Shown: in pieces, positions 35,376-46,125 of the stretch
Layout of the letters: every line of letters starts with the position of its first letter
Numbering within the stretch: position 1 is the stretch's first letter
DNA from: Methylotenera oryzisoli
GTDB taxonomy: Bacteria > Pseudomonadota > Gammaproteobacteria > Burkholderiales > Methylophilaceae
Assembly: GCA_945881735.1 (NCBI GenBank)
Contig: CAMCVF010000006.1
Span: 1 to 64,000, forward strand
DNA length: 64,000 nucleotides
Reading direction: 5' to 3'
Program-made: the position numbers and the translations under genes
Notes under the pieces: generated by a model
What the model was told of the DNA's origin: nothing
Seen by the model: only the letters and a program-made list of their open reading frames with translations
Databases searched by the model: none

Positions 35376-36434
35376 ATGATAATGTTTACTATGTTCACGC
35401 ACAGCCGCTAACATCGCTGCGGCATTCTCTGGCGGTGTCCATTGCGTAATACCATGGCCTAGATTAAACACATGACCGTTGCCACGGCCATAGCTGGCCA
35501 AAATAACGGCTACTTCCTTTTCAATCGCTTCAGGCGTTGACAGCAAAATGGCAGGATCCAGATTGCCTTGAAGTGCTACTTTGTCGCCCACGCGTTTGCG
35601 TGCAGAACCAAGATCCACAGTCCAATCCAAGCCTAACGCGTCTGCGCCTATCTCCGCTTGCGCTTCTAGCCACAGGGCGCCACCCTTGGTGAACACTACG
35701 CTGGGCACTTTGCGCCCCTCATTATTTTTTGTTAATCCAGACACGATTTTATGCATGTAATTAAGTGAAAACTCTTCATAGGCATTGTGTGAAAGCGCGC
35801 CGCCCCATGAGTCGAATATCATCACCGCCTGAGCGCCAGCAGCGATTTGGGCATTTAAATATTGAATCACCGTTTGGGCGGTTGTTTCTAAAATATGGTG
35901 CAATAAATCGGGCCTTGCATAAGCCATTTTTTTGATATTGAGGAAATCCGTACCCCCTTTGCCTTCAACCATATAGGTCGCCAGCGTCCATGGGCTGCCA
36001 GAAAAACCAATTAACGGCACGCGGCCATTAATCGTTTTGCGTATTTGGCTAACGGCATCAAATACGTATTGCAGTTTTGTCATATCGGGTACGGTTAATT
36101 TTTGTATATCCGCTTCTTCGCGCAAAGTGCACTCAAATTTTGGACCTTCACCTTCCTCAAAATACAATCCTAAACCCATTGCATCTGGCACGGTGAGAAT
36201 ATCGGAGAACAGGATAGAGGCGTCCAATAAAGGATAGCGATCCAGCGGTTGCATGGTTACTTCTGTCGCAAAATCAGGGCTTTTGCAAAGCTGCAAAAAG
36301 CTACCCGCCGATTTGCGGCTTGCTTTGTATTCTGGCAAATAACGACCTGCTTGGCGCATCATCCACACTGGTGTGTAGCCTGTAGGTTGGCGCATTAGCG
36401 CTTTTAAAAAAGTATCGTTTTGCAATGGATTCAT
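35370..36434 (-). CDS. hemE: Uroporphyrinogen decarboxylase
   Basis: A 354-residue enzyme that decarboxylates uroporphyrinogen III to coproporphyrinogen III in haem synthesis. Motifs are [19 protein letters not shown] near the start (catalytic Arg pair), [28 protein letters not shown] and LGHGI near the end. Length and start are standard. hemL, another haem gene, lies about 7 kb away on the same strand beyond gltDB. The gene ends inside a perfect palindrome. Confidence 0.97.
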   Translation of the reverse strand: MNPLQNDTFLKALMRQPTGYTPVWMMRQAGRYLPEYKASRKSAGSFLQLCKSPDFATEVTMQPLDRYPLLDASILFSDILTVPDAMGLGLYFEEGEGPKFECTLREEADIQKLTVPDMTKLQYVFDAVSQIRKTINGRVPLIGFSGSPWTLATYMVEGKGGTDFLNIKKMAYARPDLLHHILETTAQTVIQYLNAQIAAGAQAVMIFDSWGGALSHNAYEEFSLNYMHKIVSGLTKNNEGRKVPSVVFTKGGALWLEAQAEIGADALGLDWTVDLGSARKRVGDKVALQGNLDPAILLSTPEAIEKEVAVILASYGRGNGHVFNLGHGITQWTPPENAAAMLAAVREHSKHYHQ

Positions 36435-36485
36435 AACTACTACCTAAATGACTACTGCAATTACTGGCTAATTATTGGGCCTAAT

Positions 36486-36522
36486 AAAAAAGGATACAAA
36501 GCAGATTTACTTTGCACCCTTT
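36486..36522 (-). terminator. Terminator downstream of gltD
   Basis: Read on the minus strand, the stem AAAGG..CAAAG pairs with CTTTG..CCTTT around an eight-base loop with a small internal bulge, followed by a T run (36486-36491). It lies between gltD and hemE. Confidence 0.65.
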
Positions 36523-36565
36523 GTTTTTGTAACAAACTCTTAAAACTTATTATCCAGTTAATCTA

Positions 36566-38005
36566 TTATCTAGGTAAATTAGAAGAACCCATTAAGAATT
36601 CATCTACCGCTTTTGCCGCTTGGCGGCCTTCGCGAATCGCCCACACCACAAGCGACTGACCACGGCGCACATCGCCCGCTGCAAATACTTTAGCCTTGCT
36701 AGTTTTATAGCTGTCTAAACCTTCTGTTGCGGCTTTTGCATTTCCACGATTGTCTTTTTCTACCCCAAACGCATCCAATAATTTTTGTACTGGAGACACA
36801 AAACCCATTGCTAACAATACTAAATCGGCCTTAATGGTGAATTCAGTGCCAGCAACTTCAGCCATCTTACCTTCTTTCCATTCTACTTTGCAGCCTTTTA
36901 AATGCGTTACTTTACCGTTTTCGCCAATCAATTCCTTGGTAGTAATAGACCAATCGCGATTTGCACCTTCTTCATGGCTGCTTGAAGTACGCATCTTAAG
37001 TGGCCAGTTTGGCCATACTAATTCTTTGTTTTCTTTTTCGGGTGGTTGCGGCATTAGCTCAAATTGGGTAATGCTCAAGGCACCATGACGATTTGAAGTG
37101 CCCACACAGTCAGAACCTGTATCGCCGCCGCCAATTACCACGACATTCTTATTGGTCGCCATTACTTGGTTAGCTACTGTATCGCCCGCTACAACTTTGT
37201 TTTGTGGTGTTAAAAAGTCCATGGCGTACATCACACCATCCAGTTCACGGCCTTGTACTGGTAAATCGCGTGGCCATTCTGCGCCGCCAGCTAATATAAC
37301 CGCATCAAATTCGGCAACTAAATCATCCGCATTAACGCCATCTAATCCTTCGGCACCAACGTTTTGATTCACTCTAAACTCGACGCCTTCGGCTTCCATC
37401 TGCACCATGCGTTTATCAATATGCGATTTTTCCATTTTGAAATCAGGAATACCATATCGTAGCAAACCACCGATACGGCTGCTTTTTTCTAGCACCACAA
37501 CGTCATGACCAACGCGCGCCAATTGCTGCGCTGCAGCTAAGCCAGCAGGGCCTGAGCCAACAATGGCGATTTTTTTACCTGTTTTATGGCTAGGGATTTG
37601 CGGCGTAACCCAACCGTTTTCCCATGCTTTATCAATAATCGCATGCTCAATCGATTTAATACCAACTGGGTCTGCGTTAATGTTTAAAGTGCAAGCCGCC
37701 TCACATGGAGCTGGACAAATACGGCCAGTGAATTCTGGAAAGTTATTGGTTGAGTGCAACACATCAATCGCACCACGCCAATCTTGGCTGTAAACCAAGT
37801 CATTCCAATCTGGAATAATATTATTTACTGGACAACCAGTGGTACAGAACGGAATTCCACAATCCATACAGCGCGCGCCTTGTTGCTTAGCTTGGTCGTC
37901 CGTTAAATGCAGCACAAATTCTTTGTAATTTTTAACGCGATCAACCACTGGCAGATTTGCCTCTGCCAATCGTTCAAATTCCATAAAGCCTGTTACTTTG
38001 CCCAT
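36566..38005 (-). CDS. gltD: Glutamate synthase (NADPH) small subunit
   Basis: A 479-residue flavin/iron-sulfur subunit that passes electrons from NADPH to GltB. The N-terminal Cys cluster motif [18 protein letters not shown] (about residues 40-57), the FAD site [16 protein letters not shown] and the NADPH site [12 protein letters not shown] are all present, along with the end motif [16 protein letters not shown]. It lies 78 bases downstream of gltB on the same strand and forms the usual gltBD operon for ammonium assimilation. Confidence 0.97.
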   Translation of the reverse strand: MGKVTGFMEFERLAEANLPVVDRVKNYKEFVLHLTDDQAKQQGARCMDCGIPFCTTGCPVNNIIPDWNDLVYSQDWRGAIDVLHSTNNFPEFTGRICPAPCEAACTLNINADPVGIKSIEHAIIDKAWENGWVTPQIPSHKTGKKIAIVGSGPAGLAAAQQLARVGHDVVVLEKSSRIGGLLRYGIPDFKMEKSHIDKRMVQMEAEGVEFRVNQNVGAEGLDGVNADDLVAEFDAVILAGGAEWPRDLPVQGRELDGVMYAMDFLTPQNKVVAGDTVANQVMATNKNVVVIGGGDTGSDCVGTSNRHGALSITQFELMPQPPEKENKELVWPNWPLKMRTSSSHEEGANRDWSITTKELIGENGKVTHLKGCKVEWKEGKMAEVAGTEFTIKADLVLLAMGFVSPVQKLLDAFGVEKDNRGNAKAATEGLDSYKTSKAKVFAAGDVRRGQSLVVWAIREGRQAAKAVDEFLMGSSNLPR

Positions 38006-38083
38006 ACTAATAAGCCCTTACCTATAATCAATATATTTGCAGGTTTGCCACGAATTTTATGCATACACCTAAAATTGCAAGCT

Positions 38084-41000
38084 TTACGCTGCAACCAGCG
38101 CTTTATTTTCTGCCAATTCAATTAATGCACGTTTATATTCATTTGGCATTACTTTTACAAACTTAGTTCTGTAATTTGCCCAGTCAGCCAGCATGGTTTT
38201 TGCACGCACGCTACCTGTGTATTTTGAGTGGTTTTCAATCAAGGTTTTCAGCGTGATTTCATCTGGCTGATCTAAGTGATTAATTTTGCCAACACAAGAT
38301 TCAGCACTTTCCACTTTTTCAAGCGCAACCATGCTCATATTGCAGCGTTTAGCAAATTGTCCATCATCATCGTATACATAAGCTACGCCGCCGCTCATTC
38401 CTGCCGCAAAGTTTTGGCCTGTTAAACCTAAAACCACTACGGTTCCGCCTGTCATGTACTCACATCCGTGATTGCCAACGCCTTCAACTACGGCAGATGC
38501 GCCGGAGTTACGCACACAGAAACGTTCTCCCGCCACGCCGCTGAAATAAGATTCGCCTGTGGTAGCGCCGTACATAACGGTATTCCCTACAATAATATTT
38601 TCATGTGAAACTGCATTGAACGCCTGCGGTTTTCGTATAATAATTTTACCGCCGCACAAACCTTTACCTACATAATCGTTACCTTCGCCTGTCAGCTCAA
38701 ACGTAATGCCTTTAGCTAAAAACGCTGCAAAACTTTGGCCAGACGTACCAGTAAAGTTGATGTGAATAGTGTCATCTGGCAAGCCCTTATTGCCGTAGCG
38801 AGTCGCCACTTGATTTGACAACATCGTACCGACCGTTCGGTTGGTATTGGTAATTGGCACATCCAACACCACTTTTTCGCCTGTTTCCAGAGCATTATTC
38901 GCGTATGCTAACAATTTGTTATCAAGCGCATTCACTAAACCGTGATCTTGCACATCATTATTTTTGCGTGACACGCTAGCTGGCATTTCTGGCAAATGGA
39001 ATATTTTACTGAAATCTAAGCCATTGATTTTCCAATGATCAATACCTGCTTGCATATCTAGTAAATCAGCACGGCCAATCAAATCATCAAACTTAGCAAT
39101 ACCAATAGACGCCATTAATTCGCGCACTTCTTCTGCCACAAAGAAGAAATAATTAACCACATGCTCTGGCTGCCCAGTAAAGCGTTTACGTAACTCTGGG
39201 TCTTGTGTAGCCACACCAACTGGACAAGTATTCAGATGGCATTTGCGCATCATAATGCAACCCTCAACCACTAGCGGCGCGGTTGCAAAGCCAAACTCAT
39301 CAGCACCCAATAAGGCGCCAATCAGCACATCACGGCCTGTTTTCATTTGGCCATCCACTTGCACAACCACACGACCGCGTAGTTGATTCAACACTAACGT
39401 TTGCTGCGTTTCAGCTAAACCCAATTCCCAAGGCGTACCTGCATGTTTAACCGATGATATTGGTGATGCACCTGTGCCGCCATCATGACCAGCTACTACG
39501 ATATGGTCTGACTTAGCTTTTGCCACACCAGCCGCAACCGTACCAATACCTGTTTCTGACACTAGTTTTACCGAAATAGACGCTTTTGGATTGGCATTTT
39601 TAAGGTCATGGATCAATTGCGCCAAATCTTCAATTGAATAAATATCATGATGTGGCGGTGGCGAAATTAAGCCTACACCTGGAACTGAAAAGCGCAGTTT
39701 TGCGATGTATTCTGAAACCTTATGACCAGGTAGTTGGCCGCCTTCGCCTGGTTTTGCACCTTGCGCCATTTTAATTTGAATTTGGTCAGCATTCGCTAAG
39801 TATTCTGCCGTCACACCAAAACGACCAGAAGCCACTTGCTTAATACGTGAGCGCATTGAGTCGCCCGCTTTTAGCGGAATATCACGCTCAATATTTTTAG
39901 CGCCAATCACATTAGCCATCGTGGTGTCGTATGCTACTGGAATAAATCGTTTGGCGTCTTCACCACCTTCGCCTGTATTCGATTTACCGCCGATGCGATT
40001 CATCGCAATCGCCAAGGTCGCGTGGGCTTCAGTTGAAATTGAACCCAATGACATCGCACCTGTAGCAAAACGTTTAACGATTTCTTTGGCTGGCTCAACG
40101 GATTCTAAAGGTATCGCTTTTCCTGTTGATTTGATTTCAAACAATCCGCGCAATGTCATATGACGGCGCGATTGGTCGTTAATTAAGGCGGCGTATTGTT
40201 TGTATGTAGATTCTGAATTGGTACGCGTTGCATGCTGCAATTTGGCAATTGAATCCGGCGTCCACATATGTTCTTCACCGCGCACACGGAATGCGTATTC
40301 GCCGCCCGCATCTAAACTATTCGCCAATACTGGGTCATCGCCAAAAGCACTGGTATGCAAACGTACCGCTTCTTCAGCCACTTGATCTAAGCCGATGCCT
40401 TCAATATTGGTCGCTGTACCCGAGAAATATTTGTCTACAAAAACAGTGTTTAAGCCAATCGCCTCAAAAATCTTTGCGCCACAGTAAGATTGATAAGTAG
40501 AAATACCCATTTTCGACATGACTTTATATAAGCCTTTACCGATGGCTTTAACGAATTTTTTAGTTGCCTCGTCATTGTCTTTGCTGTTTGCCTGATTATT
40601 GGCTATAAGGTTAATAGTTTCAAAAGCTAACCAAGGACAAACTGCCTCGGCACCATAACCTGCAAGCAAGGCAAAATGGTGTACTTCACGCGCTGAGCCA
40701 GTATCAATTACTAAGCCCGTACTGGTTCTTAAGCCTGCTTTGACTAAATGCTCATGCGTTGCCGAGCAGGCCAATAATGCAGGAATGGGCAGGCGGGTGT
40801 CACTAACACTTCTATCTGAAAGAATCAAAATATTAAAGCCTTCACGCACCGCGTTTTCAGCTGCACTGGCAATGTTTGCCACTGCAGCTGCCATGCCTGC
40901 TTTGCCTTTTAAGGCAGGGTAAGTAATATCAAGCACCAATGATTTATATTGGTTTTGCGTGAGTGTAGCAATCACTTTTAATTGCTCTAACTCATCTAGC

Positions 41001-42763
41001 ATCAATATTGGCTGAGCGGCTTCTAAACGCATAGCTGGCTTGGTTTCATCTACGCCCAGTAAGTTTGGCTTAGGGCCAATAAACGTTACCAATGACATCA
41101 CCAATTCTTCACGAATAGGGTCAATTGGCGGATTAGTCACTTGTGCAAATAGCTGCTTAAAGTAGTTGTACAATAATTTTGGCTTAGCTGATAACACTGG
41201 CAACGCAGCATCATTACCCATTGAGCCAGCACCTTCTTCGCCGTTGGCTACCATTGGTGCCATCACGAATTTGATGTCTTCTTGCGTGTAACCGAATACT
41301 TGCTGTGTGTCTAACAAGCTAGCTGCCATTTGCAGGCTGCCTTCTACTTTTGGCATATCACTCAAAAAGTAGCGCGTTTTTTCAATCCATTGCTTATATG
41401 GCTTGGAAGTGGCTAATGTATTTTTCACTTCAGCATCGCCAATAATACGGCCTTGCTCCGTGTCAATAAGCAGCATTTTTCCTGGTTCCAAACGCCATTT
41501 TTTCACGATTTTTTCTTGTGGAAAAGTCAGCACACCCATTTCAGACGCCATCATAACAATATCGTCATCCGTTACTAAATAACGGGCTGGGCGCAAACCG
41601 TTGCGGTCTAATGTGGCACCAATCATGCGACCATCGGTAAATGCTACCGCCGCTGGGCCATCCCATGGCTCCATTAGTGCTGCGTGATACTCATAAAAAG
41701 CACGGCGTTCTACATCCATAAGGTATTGGCCTTCACCATCCTTGGCGCCCCAAGCTTCAGGAATCAACATCATCATGGCATGCGGCAAACTGTAGCCACC
41801 CGCCACCAGTAACTCTAAACAGTTATCAAAACAAGCAGAATCTGATTGGCCTTCAGCAATCAATGGCCAAAGTTTATCTAAATCTTCACCAATCACACTA
41901 GATTTCATTGTTTCGTGACGTGCCGCCATCCAGTTGACATTGCCTTGCACAGTATTAATTTCACCGTTGTGCGCTATCATGCGGAAAGGATGGGCTAGAT
42001 CCCATGCTGGGAATGTATTGGTTGAAAAACGCTGATGGACCAATGCCAGCGCTGAAGCAATGCTTTCATCACTTAAATCTGTGTAATAAACACCCACTTC
42101 GTTCGCTAACAACATACCTTTGAAAACAATAGTGCGTGAGGATAACGACGGTATATAAAAAGCCGCTTTATCGCTTAAATTGAGCGCTCGTACGGCATGC
42201 TCAATGCGTTTGCGAATCACAAACAGTTTGCGCTCGAATACATTTTGATCTGTGCAAGTGCTGGCAATAATCAATTGGCGGATTGTCGGCTCAACATCAC
42301 GTGCCGCTTGGGCAGTATTGTTGTTGTCCACAGGTACATCACGCCAGCATAAGAATGTTTGATTCTCTTCAGCGATAATTTGGGTAGTTAATGCTTCACA
42401 AGCCTCGCGGTTTTTAGCAGTTTGTGGCAAAAATACATTACCAACGGCATACTGGCCTGCATCAGGTAATGCAATACCGAGCTTTGCTGCCTCTTTTCGC
42501 ATAAATGCGTCAGGTAATTGAATTAATAAACCTGCACCATCGCCTAATTTAGGGTCATAGCCAGTCGCACCGCGATGCGTTAAGTTGGTCAGCAACTCTA
42601 AGCCTTTTTGCACAATGGCATGGCTTTTTTTGCCCTTGATATGCGCAACAAAACCTACACCACAAGCATCTTTTTCGTTACGCTTATCGTATAAACCTTG
42701 GTTTCGCGGTGCAAGATTACTGATGGTTTCACTGGTGTTCAAGAATTGCATATTTTTGCCCAA
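38084..42763 (-). CDS. gltB: Glutamate synthase (NADPH) large subunit
   Basis: A 1559-residue GOGAT alpha subunit making glutamate from glutamine and 2-oxoglutarate. The N-terminal nucleophile Cys is in [13 protein letters not shown], so the first about 33 residues would be removed as a propeptide. The central FMN/synthase domain has the [3Fe-4S] Cys cluster in [19 protein letters not shown]. The C-terminal GXGXG-type beta-helix shows [20 protein letters not shown]. Met5 is an alternative start. Length is normal. With gltD it provides the high-affinity nitrogen route. Confidence 0.97.
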   Translation of the reverse strand: MGKNMQFLNTSETISNLAPRNQGLYDKRNEKDACGVGFVAHIKGKKSHAIVQKGLELLTNLTHRGATGYDPKLGDGAGLLIQLPDAFMRKEAAKLGIALPDAGQYAVGNVFLPQTAKNREACEALTTQIIAEENQTFLCWRDVPVDNNNTAQAARDVEPTIRQLIIASTCTDQNVFERKLFVIRKRIEHAVRALNLSDKAAFYIPSLSSRTIVFKGMLLANEVGVYYTDLSDESIASALALVHQRFSTNTFPAWDLAHPFRMIAHNGEINTVQGNVNWMAARHETMKSSVIGEDLDKLWPLIAEGQSDSACFDNCLELLVAGGYSLPHAMMMLIPEAWGAKDGEGQYLMDVERRAFYEYHAALMEPWDGPAAVAFTDGRMIGATLDRNGLRPARYLVTDDDIVMMASEMGVLTFPQEKIVKKWRLEPGKMLLIDTEQGRIIGDAEVKNTLATSKPYKQWIEKTRYFLSDMPKVEGSLQMAASLLDTQQVFGYTQEDIKFVMAPMVANGEEGAGSMGNDAALPVLSAKPKLLYNYFKQLFAQVTNPPIDPIREELVMSLVTFIGPKPNLLGVDETKPAMRLEAAQPILMLDELEQLKVIATLTQNQYKSLVLDITYPALKGKAGMAAAVANIASAAENAVREGFNILILSDRSVSDTRLPIPALLACSATHEHLVKAGLRTSTGLVIDTGSAREVHHFALLAGYGAEAVCPWLAFETINLIANNQANSKDNDEATKKFVKAIGKGLYKVMSKMGISTYQSYCGAKIFEAIGLNTVFVDKYFSGTATNIEGIGLDQVAEEAVRLHTSAFGDDPVLANSLDAGGEYAFRVRGEEHMWTPDSIAKLQHATRTNSESTYKQYAALINDQSRRHMTLRGLFEIKSTGKAIPLESVEPAKEIVKRFATGAMSLGSISTEAHATLAIAMNRIGGKSNTGEGGEDAKRFIPVAYDTTMANVIGAKNIERDIPLKAGDSMRSRIKQVASGRFGVTAEYLANADQIQIKMAQGAKPGEGGQLPGHKVSEYIAKLRFSVPGVGLISPPPHHDIYSIEDLAQLIHDLKNANPKASISVKLVSETGIGTVAAGVAKAKSDHIVVAGHDGGTGASPISSVKHAGTPWELGLAETQQTLVLNQLRGRVVVQVDGQMKTGRDVLIGALLGADEFGFATAPLVVEGCIMMRKCHLNTCPVGVATQDPELRKRFTGQPEHVVNYFFFVAEEVRELMASIGIAKFDDLIGRADLLDMQAGIDHWKINGLDFSKIFHLPEMPASVSRKNNDVQDHGLVNALDNKLLAYANNALETGEKVVLDVPITNTNRTVGTMLSNQVATRYGNKGLPDDTIHINFTGTSGQSFAAFLAKGITFELTGEGNDYVGKGLCGGKIIIRKPQAFNAVSHENIIVGNTVMYGATTGESYFSGVAGERFCVRNSGASAVVEGVGNHGCEYMTGGTVVVLGLTGQNFAAGMSGGVAYVYDDDGQFAKRCNMSMVALEKVESAESCVGKINHLDQPDEITLKTLIENHSKYTGSVRAKTMLADWANYRTKFVKVMPNEYKRALIELAENKALVAA

Positions 42764-42886
42764 AATTCCATATCAAAACATTTAGCGGAACTTTAAATAA
42801 TACCTTTTAAAGCTTTCAAGTTCAATCGCTTAACACCAAATTAACACTAGTTTTAGCAGAATTACGCACAACTTAATTAAAATAAT

Positions 42887-42914
42887 TTGACAATTCAAAT
42901 GATAATAATTACCA
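42887..42914 (+). promoter_or_regulatory. Candidate Fur box overlapping a promoter
   Basis: TGATAATAATTACCA at 42900-42914 matches the 7-1-7 Fur consensus TGATAATnATTATCA with one mismatch. A TTGACA -35-like hexamer stands at 42887-42892. The site is upstream of a strong ribosome site and a 24-codon ORF, suggesting an iron-repressed short transcript. The gap from gltB to 42886 holds nothing else that I can support. Confidence 0.6.
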
Positions 42915-42949
42915 ATTTTATCTGTTGACTATTTTTTGAGGAAATCAAT

Positions 42950-43024
42950 ATGAATTATTTTACTTATACTAACCTTGAGGAAAAGGTTTTGCTGTTCAAC
43001 AGCCTTGGTATCAAACTATTTTAG
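42950..43024 (+). CDS. Tiny ORF or small RNA behind the Fur box
   Basis: A 24-codon ORF (MNYFTYTNLEEKVLLFNSLG and four more residues) follows TGAGGAAATCAAT, a strong ribosome site with good spacing. The same bases can fold into two hairpins, ACCTT..AAGGT (42972-42987) and GCTGT-TCA-ACAGC (42991-43003). It might be a small protein, a leader peptide, a truncated gene or an iron-responsive small RNA; I cannot decide. It does not match HemP, which often sits behind such a box. Confidence 0.35.
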   Translation: MNYFTYTNLEEKVLLFNSLGIKLF

Positions 43025-43041
43025 TTTAACTTGAAATAGGC

Positions 43042-43194
43042 ATGAATTGTATGCGACTTAACCCAAGCCTGACTCAGCATATTGCAAATGTGATGTTGAA
43101 GGCAAGTTTGCAGCTTGTTCATATTGAAGCCGCAAACAAGCGCATAGAGTCTAGCAAAATTGGCTTAAACACCAGACCAAAAATGACGCACTAA
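43042..43194 (+). CDS. Possible 50-residue small protein
   Basis: The ORF starts MNCMRLNPSLTQHIANVMLK and ends at a TAA at 43192. It is basic and helical and follows the Fur-box mini-ORF in the same direction, so both may share a transcript. The spacing from AGG to the ATG is short, and I do not recognise the sequence. It may be chance. Confidence 0.25.
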   Translation: MNCMRLNPSLTQHIANVMLKASLQLVHIEAANKRIESSKIGLNTRPKMTH

Positions 43195-43221
43195 CAGACT
43201 AAAAAATCTTAATTCAGCCAG

Positions 43222-44523
43222 TTACAAACTAGCAAAAGCTTTTTCAGCGGCATGTACAGTTAAGGCAATATCGGCATCGGTGTGCGCAGCTGATACAAAT
43301 CCTGCCTCAAAAGCGGAAGGGCCTAAGTAAACACCACTATCCAACATGCTGTGGAAAAAGCGATTGAAATGCTCTTTATTGTTGTTTTGCATAATTTCTG
43401 CAAAGCTACTTGGGCAGTTTTCGCTAAAATATAAGCCAAACATACCGCCCACATTTTGCGCATTAAAAGTGACACCCGCCTTTTTTGCCGCTTGTCTTAA
43501 GCCATCCATCAGCTTTTTGGTTTGTGCTGTTAATTTTGTGTGGAAATCTGGGGCTTGAATCAATTTCAACGTGGCTAAACCCGCCGCTACCGCAACGGGG
43601 TTGCCAGACAAAGTGCCTGCTTGATACACCTTACCCAGAGGTGCCAATACACTCATGATCTCTTTACGACCACCAAATGCTCCCACAGGCAACCCGCCGC
43701 CGATCACTTTACCCAGCGTCGTCATATCTGGCGTAATGCCGTACAACGCTTGCGCGCCGCCCAAGTGCACTCTAAAACCCGTCATCACCTCATCAAAAAT
43801 CAAGATTGCACCATGCTTAGTACACAGCGCTCTCAAGGTTTGTAAAAATTCCATATGCGGCACTATTAGGTTCATATTGCCCACTACTGGCTCAATAATC
43901 ACACAGGCAATTTCGTCGCCGCGCTTGTCAAATAGCTCTTGTAATTGCTGAGTATTGTTATACTCAAGCGTCAAAGTGTGGGCTGCCACACTCGCTGGCA
44001 CACCTCCAGAATCAGGCTCTCCAAAGGTTAGCAAACCAGAACCTGCCTTTACTAAAAGGCCATCGGAATGGCCGTGATAACAACCTTCAAACTTCACAAT
44101 GGTATCTCGGACTGTAAAGCCACGCGCCACGCGGATGGCACTCATGGTCGCTTCCGTTCCACTGCTATTTAAGCGCACCTGTTCCATGCTAGGCACTAGC
44201 TTATTAATCAGCGCCGCCATTTCTAGCTCTAATCCAGTTGGCGCACCAAATGAAAGGCTATTTGCTGCTGCGGCTTGCACAGCTGCAATCACCACAGGGT
44301 GTGCATGGCCAACAATCATCGGCCCCCAAGAATTGATGTAGTCGATATATTCTTTACCATCGACATCCCACAACCTTGAGCCCAAACCCTTTTTAAAGAA
44401 TACTGGTGTGCCGCCCACAGAGCGAAAGGCGCGCACTGGCGAATTGACACCACCCGGGATTAATTGCTGAGATTTTTCAAATAAGCTTTTATTTTGAGAA
44501 ATACTGGCGTTTTGTGATGTCAT
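43222..44523 (-). CDS. hemL: Glutamate-1-semialdehyde 2,1-aminomutase
   Basis: A 433-residue PLP enzyme forming 5-aminolevulinate, the first dedicated tetrapyrrole precursor by the C5 route. Seen are the start [45 protein letters not shown] and the PLP lysine in [18 protein letters not shown]. Length is standard. It is three bases downstream of thiE on the same strand, so thiD-thiE-hemL is one operon. Confidence 0.97.
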   Translation of the reverse strand: MTSQNASISQNKSLFEKSQQLIPGGVNSPVRAFRSVGGTPVFFKKGLGSRLWDVDGKEYIDYINSWGPMIVGHAHPVVIAAVQAAAANSLSFGAPTGLELEMAALINKLVPSMEQVRLNSSGTEATMSAIRVARGFTVRDTIVKFEGCYHGHSDGLLVKAGSGLLTFGEPDSGGVPASVAAHTLTLEYNNTQQLQELFDKRGDEIACVIIEPVVGNMNLIVPHMEFLQTLRALCTKHGAILIFDEVMTGFRVHLGGAQALYGITPDMTTLGKVIGGGLPVGAFGGRKEIMSVLAPLGKVYQAGTLSGNPVAVAAGLATLKLIQAPDFHTKLTAQTKKLMDGLRQAAKKAGVTFNAQNVGGMFGLYFSENCPSSFAEIMQNNNKEHFNRFFHSMLDSGVYLGPSAFEAGFVSAAHTDADIALTVHAAEKAFASL

Positions 44524-44526
44524 GGC

Positions 44527-45177
44527 TTAGTTTTTAAATAATTGTGAAAATTGTTGAGAGGCTGATTTTACGTCATCTACTATAAAAATGGCTTGAATAA
44601 CTGCAATCGCATAAGCGCCCGCCTCAATAACTTGAGTGGCATTTTGCAAATTAATTCCCCCAATAGCGACAGCTGATATGGTTAATTCTGCGCGCGCGCG
44701 CACAAACAAACTGAAATCGGCCACAGGTGCATTGGGCTTGGTGTTTGAAGCAAAACAGGTGCCAAATGCTACATAATCGGCACCTTGGTTTTGCGCTGTA
44801 ATCGCCAAATCAAAACGGTTATAGCAAGATGCACCTAATATTTTATCTGCACCCAATCTTGCTCTAACTTCTGCCAAATTGCCGTCATCTGCGCCTAAAT
44901 GTACACCATCTGCATCCAATTCTAAACAAAGCTTAATGGAGTCATTAATAATCAGCGGCACATTATATTGCCTGCATAAAGGCATTAATGCACGAGCTTG
45001 TAGGGTTTGCAGCTTATGATTCGCCTGTTTATTGCGGTATTGCAAAATGTTCACACCACCAAGTAGTGCTGCTTCTACTTTTTTTACAAGCAAATCGGTA
45101 TCTGCGATGTCAGGCGTTACGGCATACAATCCTTTAATGGACAGACCTTTAATGCTGGATAAAAGGGACTTTTTCAT
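44527..45177 (-). CDS. thiE: Thiamine-phosphate synthase
   Basis: About 216 residues, joining HMP diphosphate with thiazole phosphate to give thiamine phosphate. The frame is open to 45252, but family similarity starts around GLYAVTPDIADTDLL, so I place the start at 45177, where it overlaps the end of thiD by 29 bases. Motifs are LQYRNK, PLIINDSIKLCLELDADGVHLG and the phosphate-binding VAIGGINLQNATQVIEAGA. The TPP-riboswitch-controlled thiC supplies its pyrimidine substrate. Confidence 0.92.
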   Translation of the reverse strand: MKKSLLSSIKGLSIKGLYAVTPDIADTDLLVKKVEAALLGGVNILQYRNKQANHKLQTLQARALMPLCRQYNVPLIINDSIKLCLELDADGVHLGADDGNLAEVRARLGADKILGASCYNRFDLAITAQNQGADYVAFGTCFASNTKPNAPVADFSLFVRARAELTISAVAIGGINLQNATQVIEAGAYAIAVIQAIFIVDDVKSASQQFSQLFKN

Positions 45178-46027
45178 TGCCATCCGACTCATCATCGCGT
45201 GCCCAAAAGAATCGGTCTGGTATAAATTGCCCCATGCCAGGACGGAAGGCATTTTTCAGCGTTTGCCAAGTGTATTCTTGCGCTTCTTGAATTGCCTCTT
45301 CCATACTTAAACCATGCGCTAGGCAAGCCGCAATTGCGCTGGTTAAGGTGCAACCAGAGCCATGATAACTTCCTACAAGCCGCTCCCAGTGGTAAGCCTT
45401 TATTAAGCCACAGGCGCCTGATGGGCTGGTTCCGTAAAGCGAATTTACCACATCGGTGCTGCGCTCATGCGTGCCAGTAATTAGTACATATTCGGTACCT
45501 AAATTCAATAGACGCTGCGCGGCCTCTTCCAGTGAAGTATGCAGAATTTCATCACCGTCATCCATAAAAGCTAGACGTCGCGCCTCTAAACTATTAGGGG
45601 TGATTAAAGTGGCTTGCGGAAATAATAATTCCGTCATTGCGGCTTGCATTTCTTCATTGGCCAATTCATCGCCCCGGCCAGAGGTTAAAATAGGATCAAT
45701 CAGCAAGGGTACATCAGGATAATCGGCCATAATTTCGGCAATAACCGCGATATTTTCAACGCTTCCCAGCAAGCCTAATTTGAAGGCTGAAACTTGTATA
45801 TCTTCTAAAATCGTGCGCGCTTGCTCATTAATAAAATCAGAATCTAGCGCCATCACGCTTTCCACACCCACGGTATCTTGCACAGTAATACCTGTTACAA
45901 CTGATAAAGGATGGCAACCAATACTGGCCAAAGCCAATATATCAGCCTGCAAACCCGCACCGCCGCTAGGGTCAGTGGCTGCAAAAGTAAGTACGGTTGG
46001 CGGGGTAGGTGTCATGGCTTTAGTCAT
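45149..46027 (-). CDS. thiD: Hydroxymethylpyrimidine/phosphomethylpyrimidine kinase
   Basis: A 292-residue ribokinase-fold enzyme adding two phosphates to HMP in thiamine synthesis. Motifs are TFAATDPSGGAGLQADILAL near the start, KLGLLGS, LIDPILTSGRG, ITPNSLEARRL and the anion-hole GSYHGSGCTLTSAIAACLA. Met5 is an alternative start. It is the first gene of the thiD-thiE-hemL operon. No TPP riboswitch is visible ahead of this operon. Confidence 0.95.
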   Translation of the reverse strand: MTKAMTPTPPTVLTFAATDPSGGAGLQADILALASIGCHPLSVVTGITVQDTVGVESVMALDSDFINEQARTILEDIQVSAFKLGLLGSVENIAVIAEIMADYPDVPLLIDPILTSGRGDELANEEMQAAMTELLFPQATLITPNSLEARRLAFMDDGDEILHTSLEEAAQRLLNLGTEYVLITGTHERSTDVVNSLYGTSPSGACGLIKAYHWERLVGSYHGSGCTLTSAIAACLAHGLSMEEAIQEAQEYTWQTLKNAFRPGMGQFIPDRFFWARDDESDGNEKVPFIQH

Positions 46028-46125
46028 TTGAAAAATAATATTATTTTAACGTAATTAAGAACATATAGCTCCTAACATGTATCTTGCTTCTAGAGATAAC
46101 TAAATAATAGGAAAGCCATACCAGA

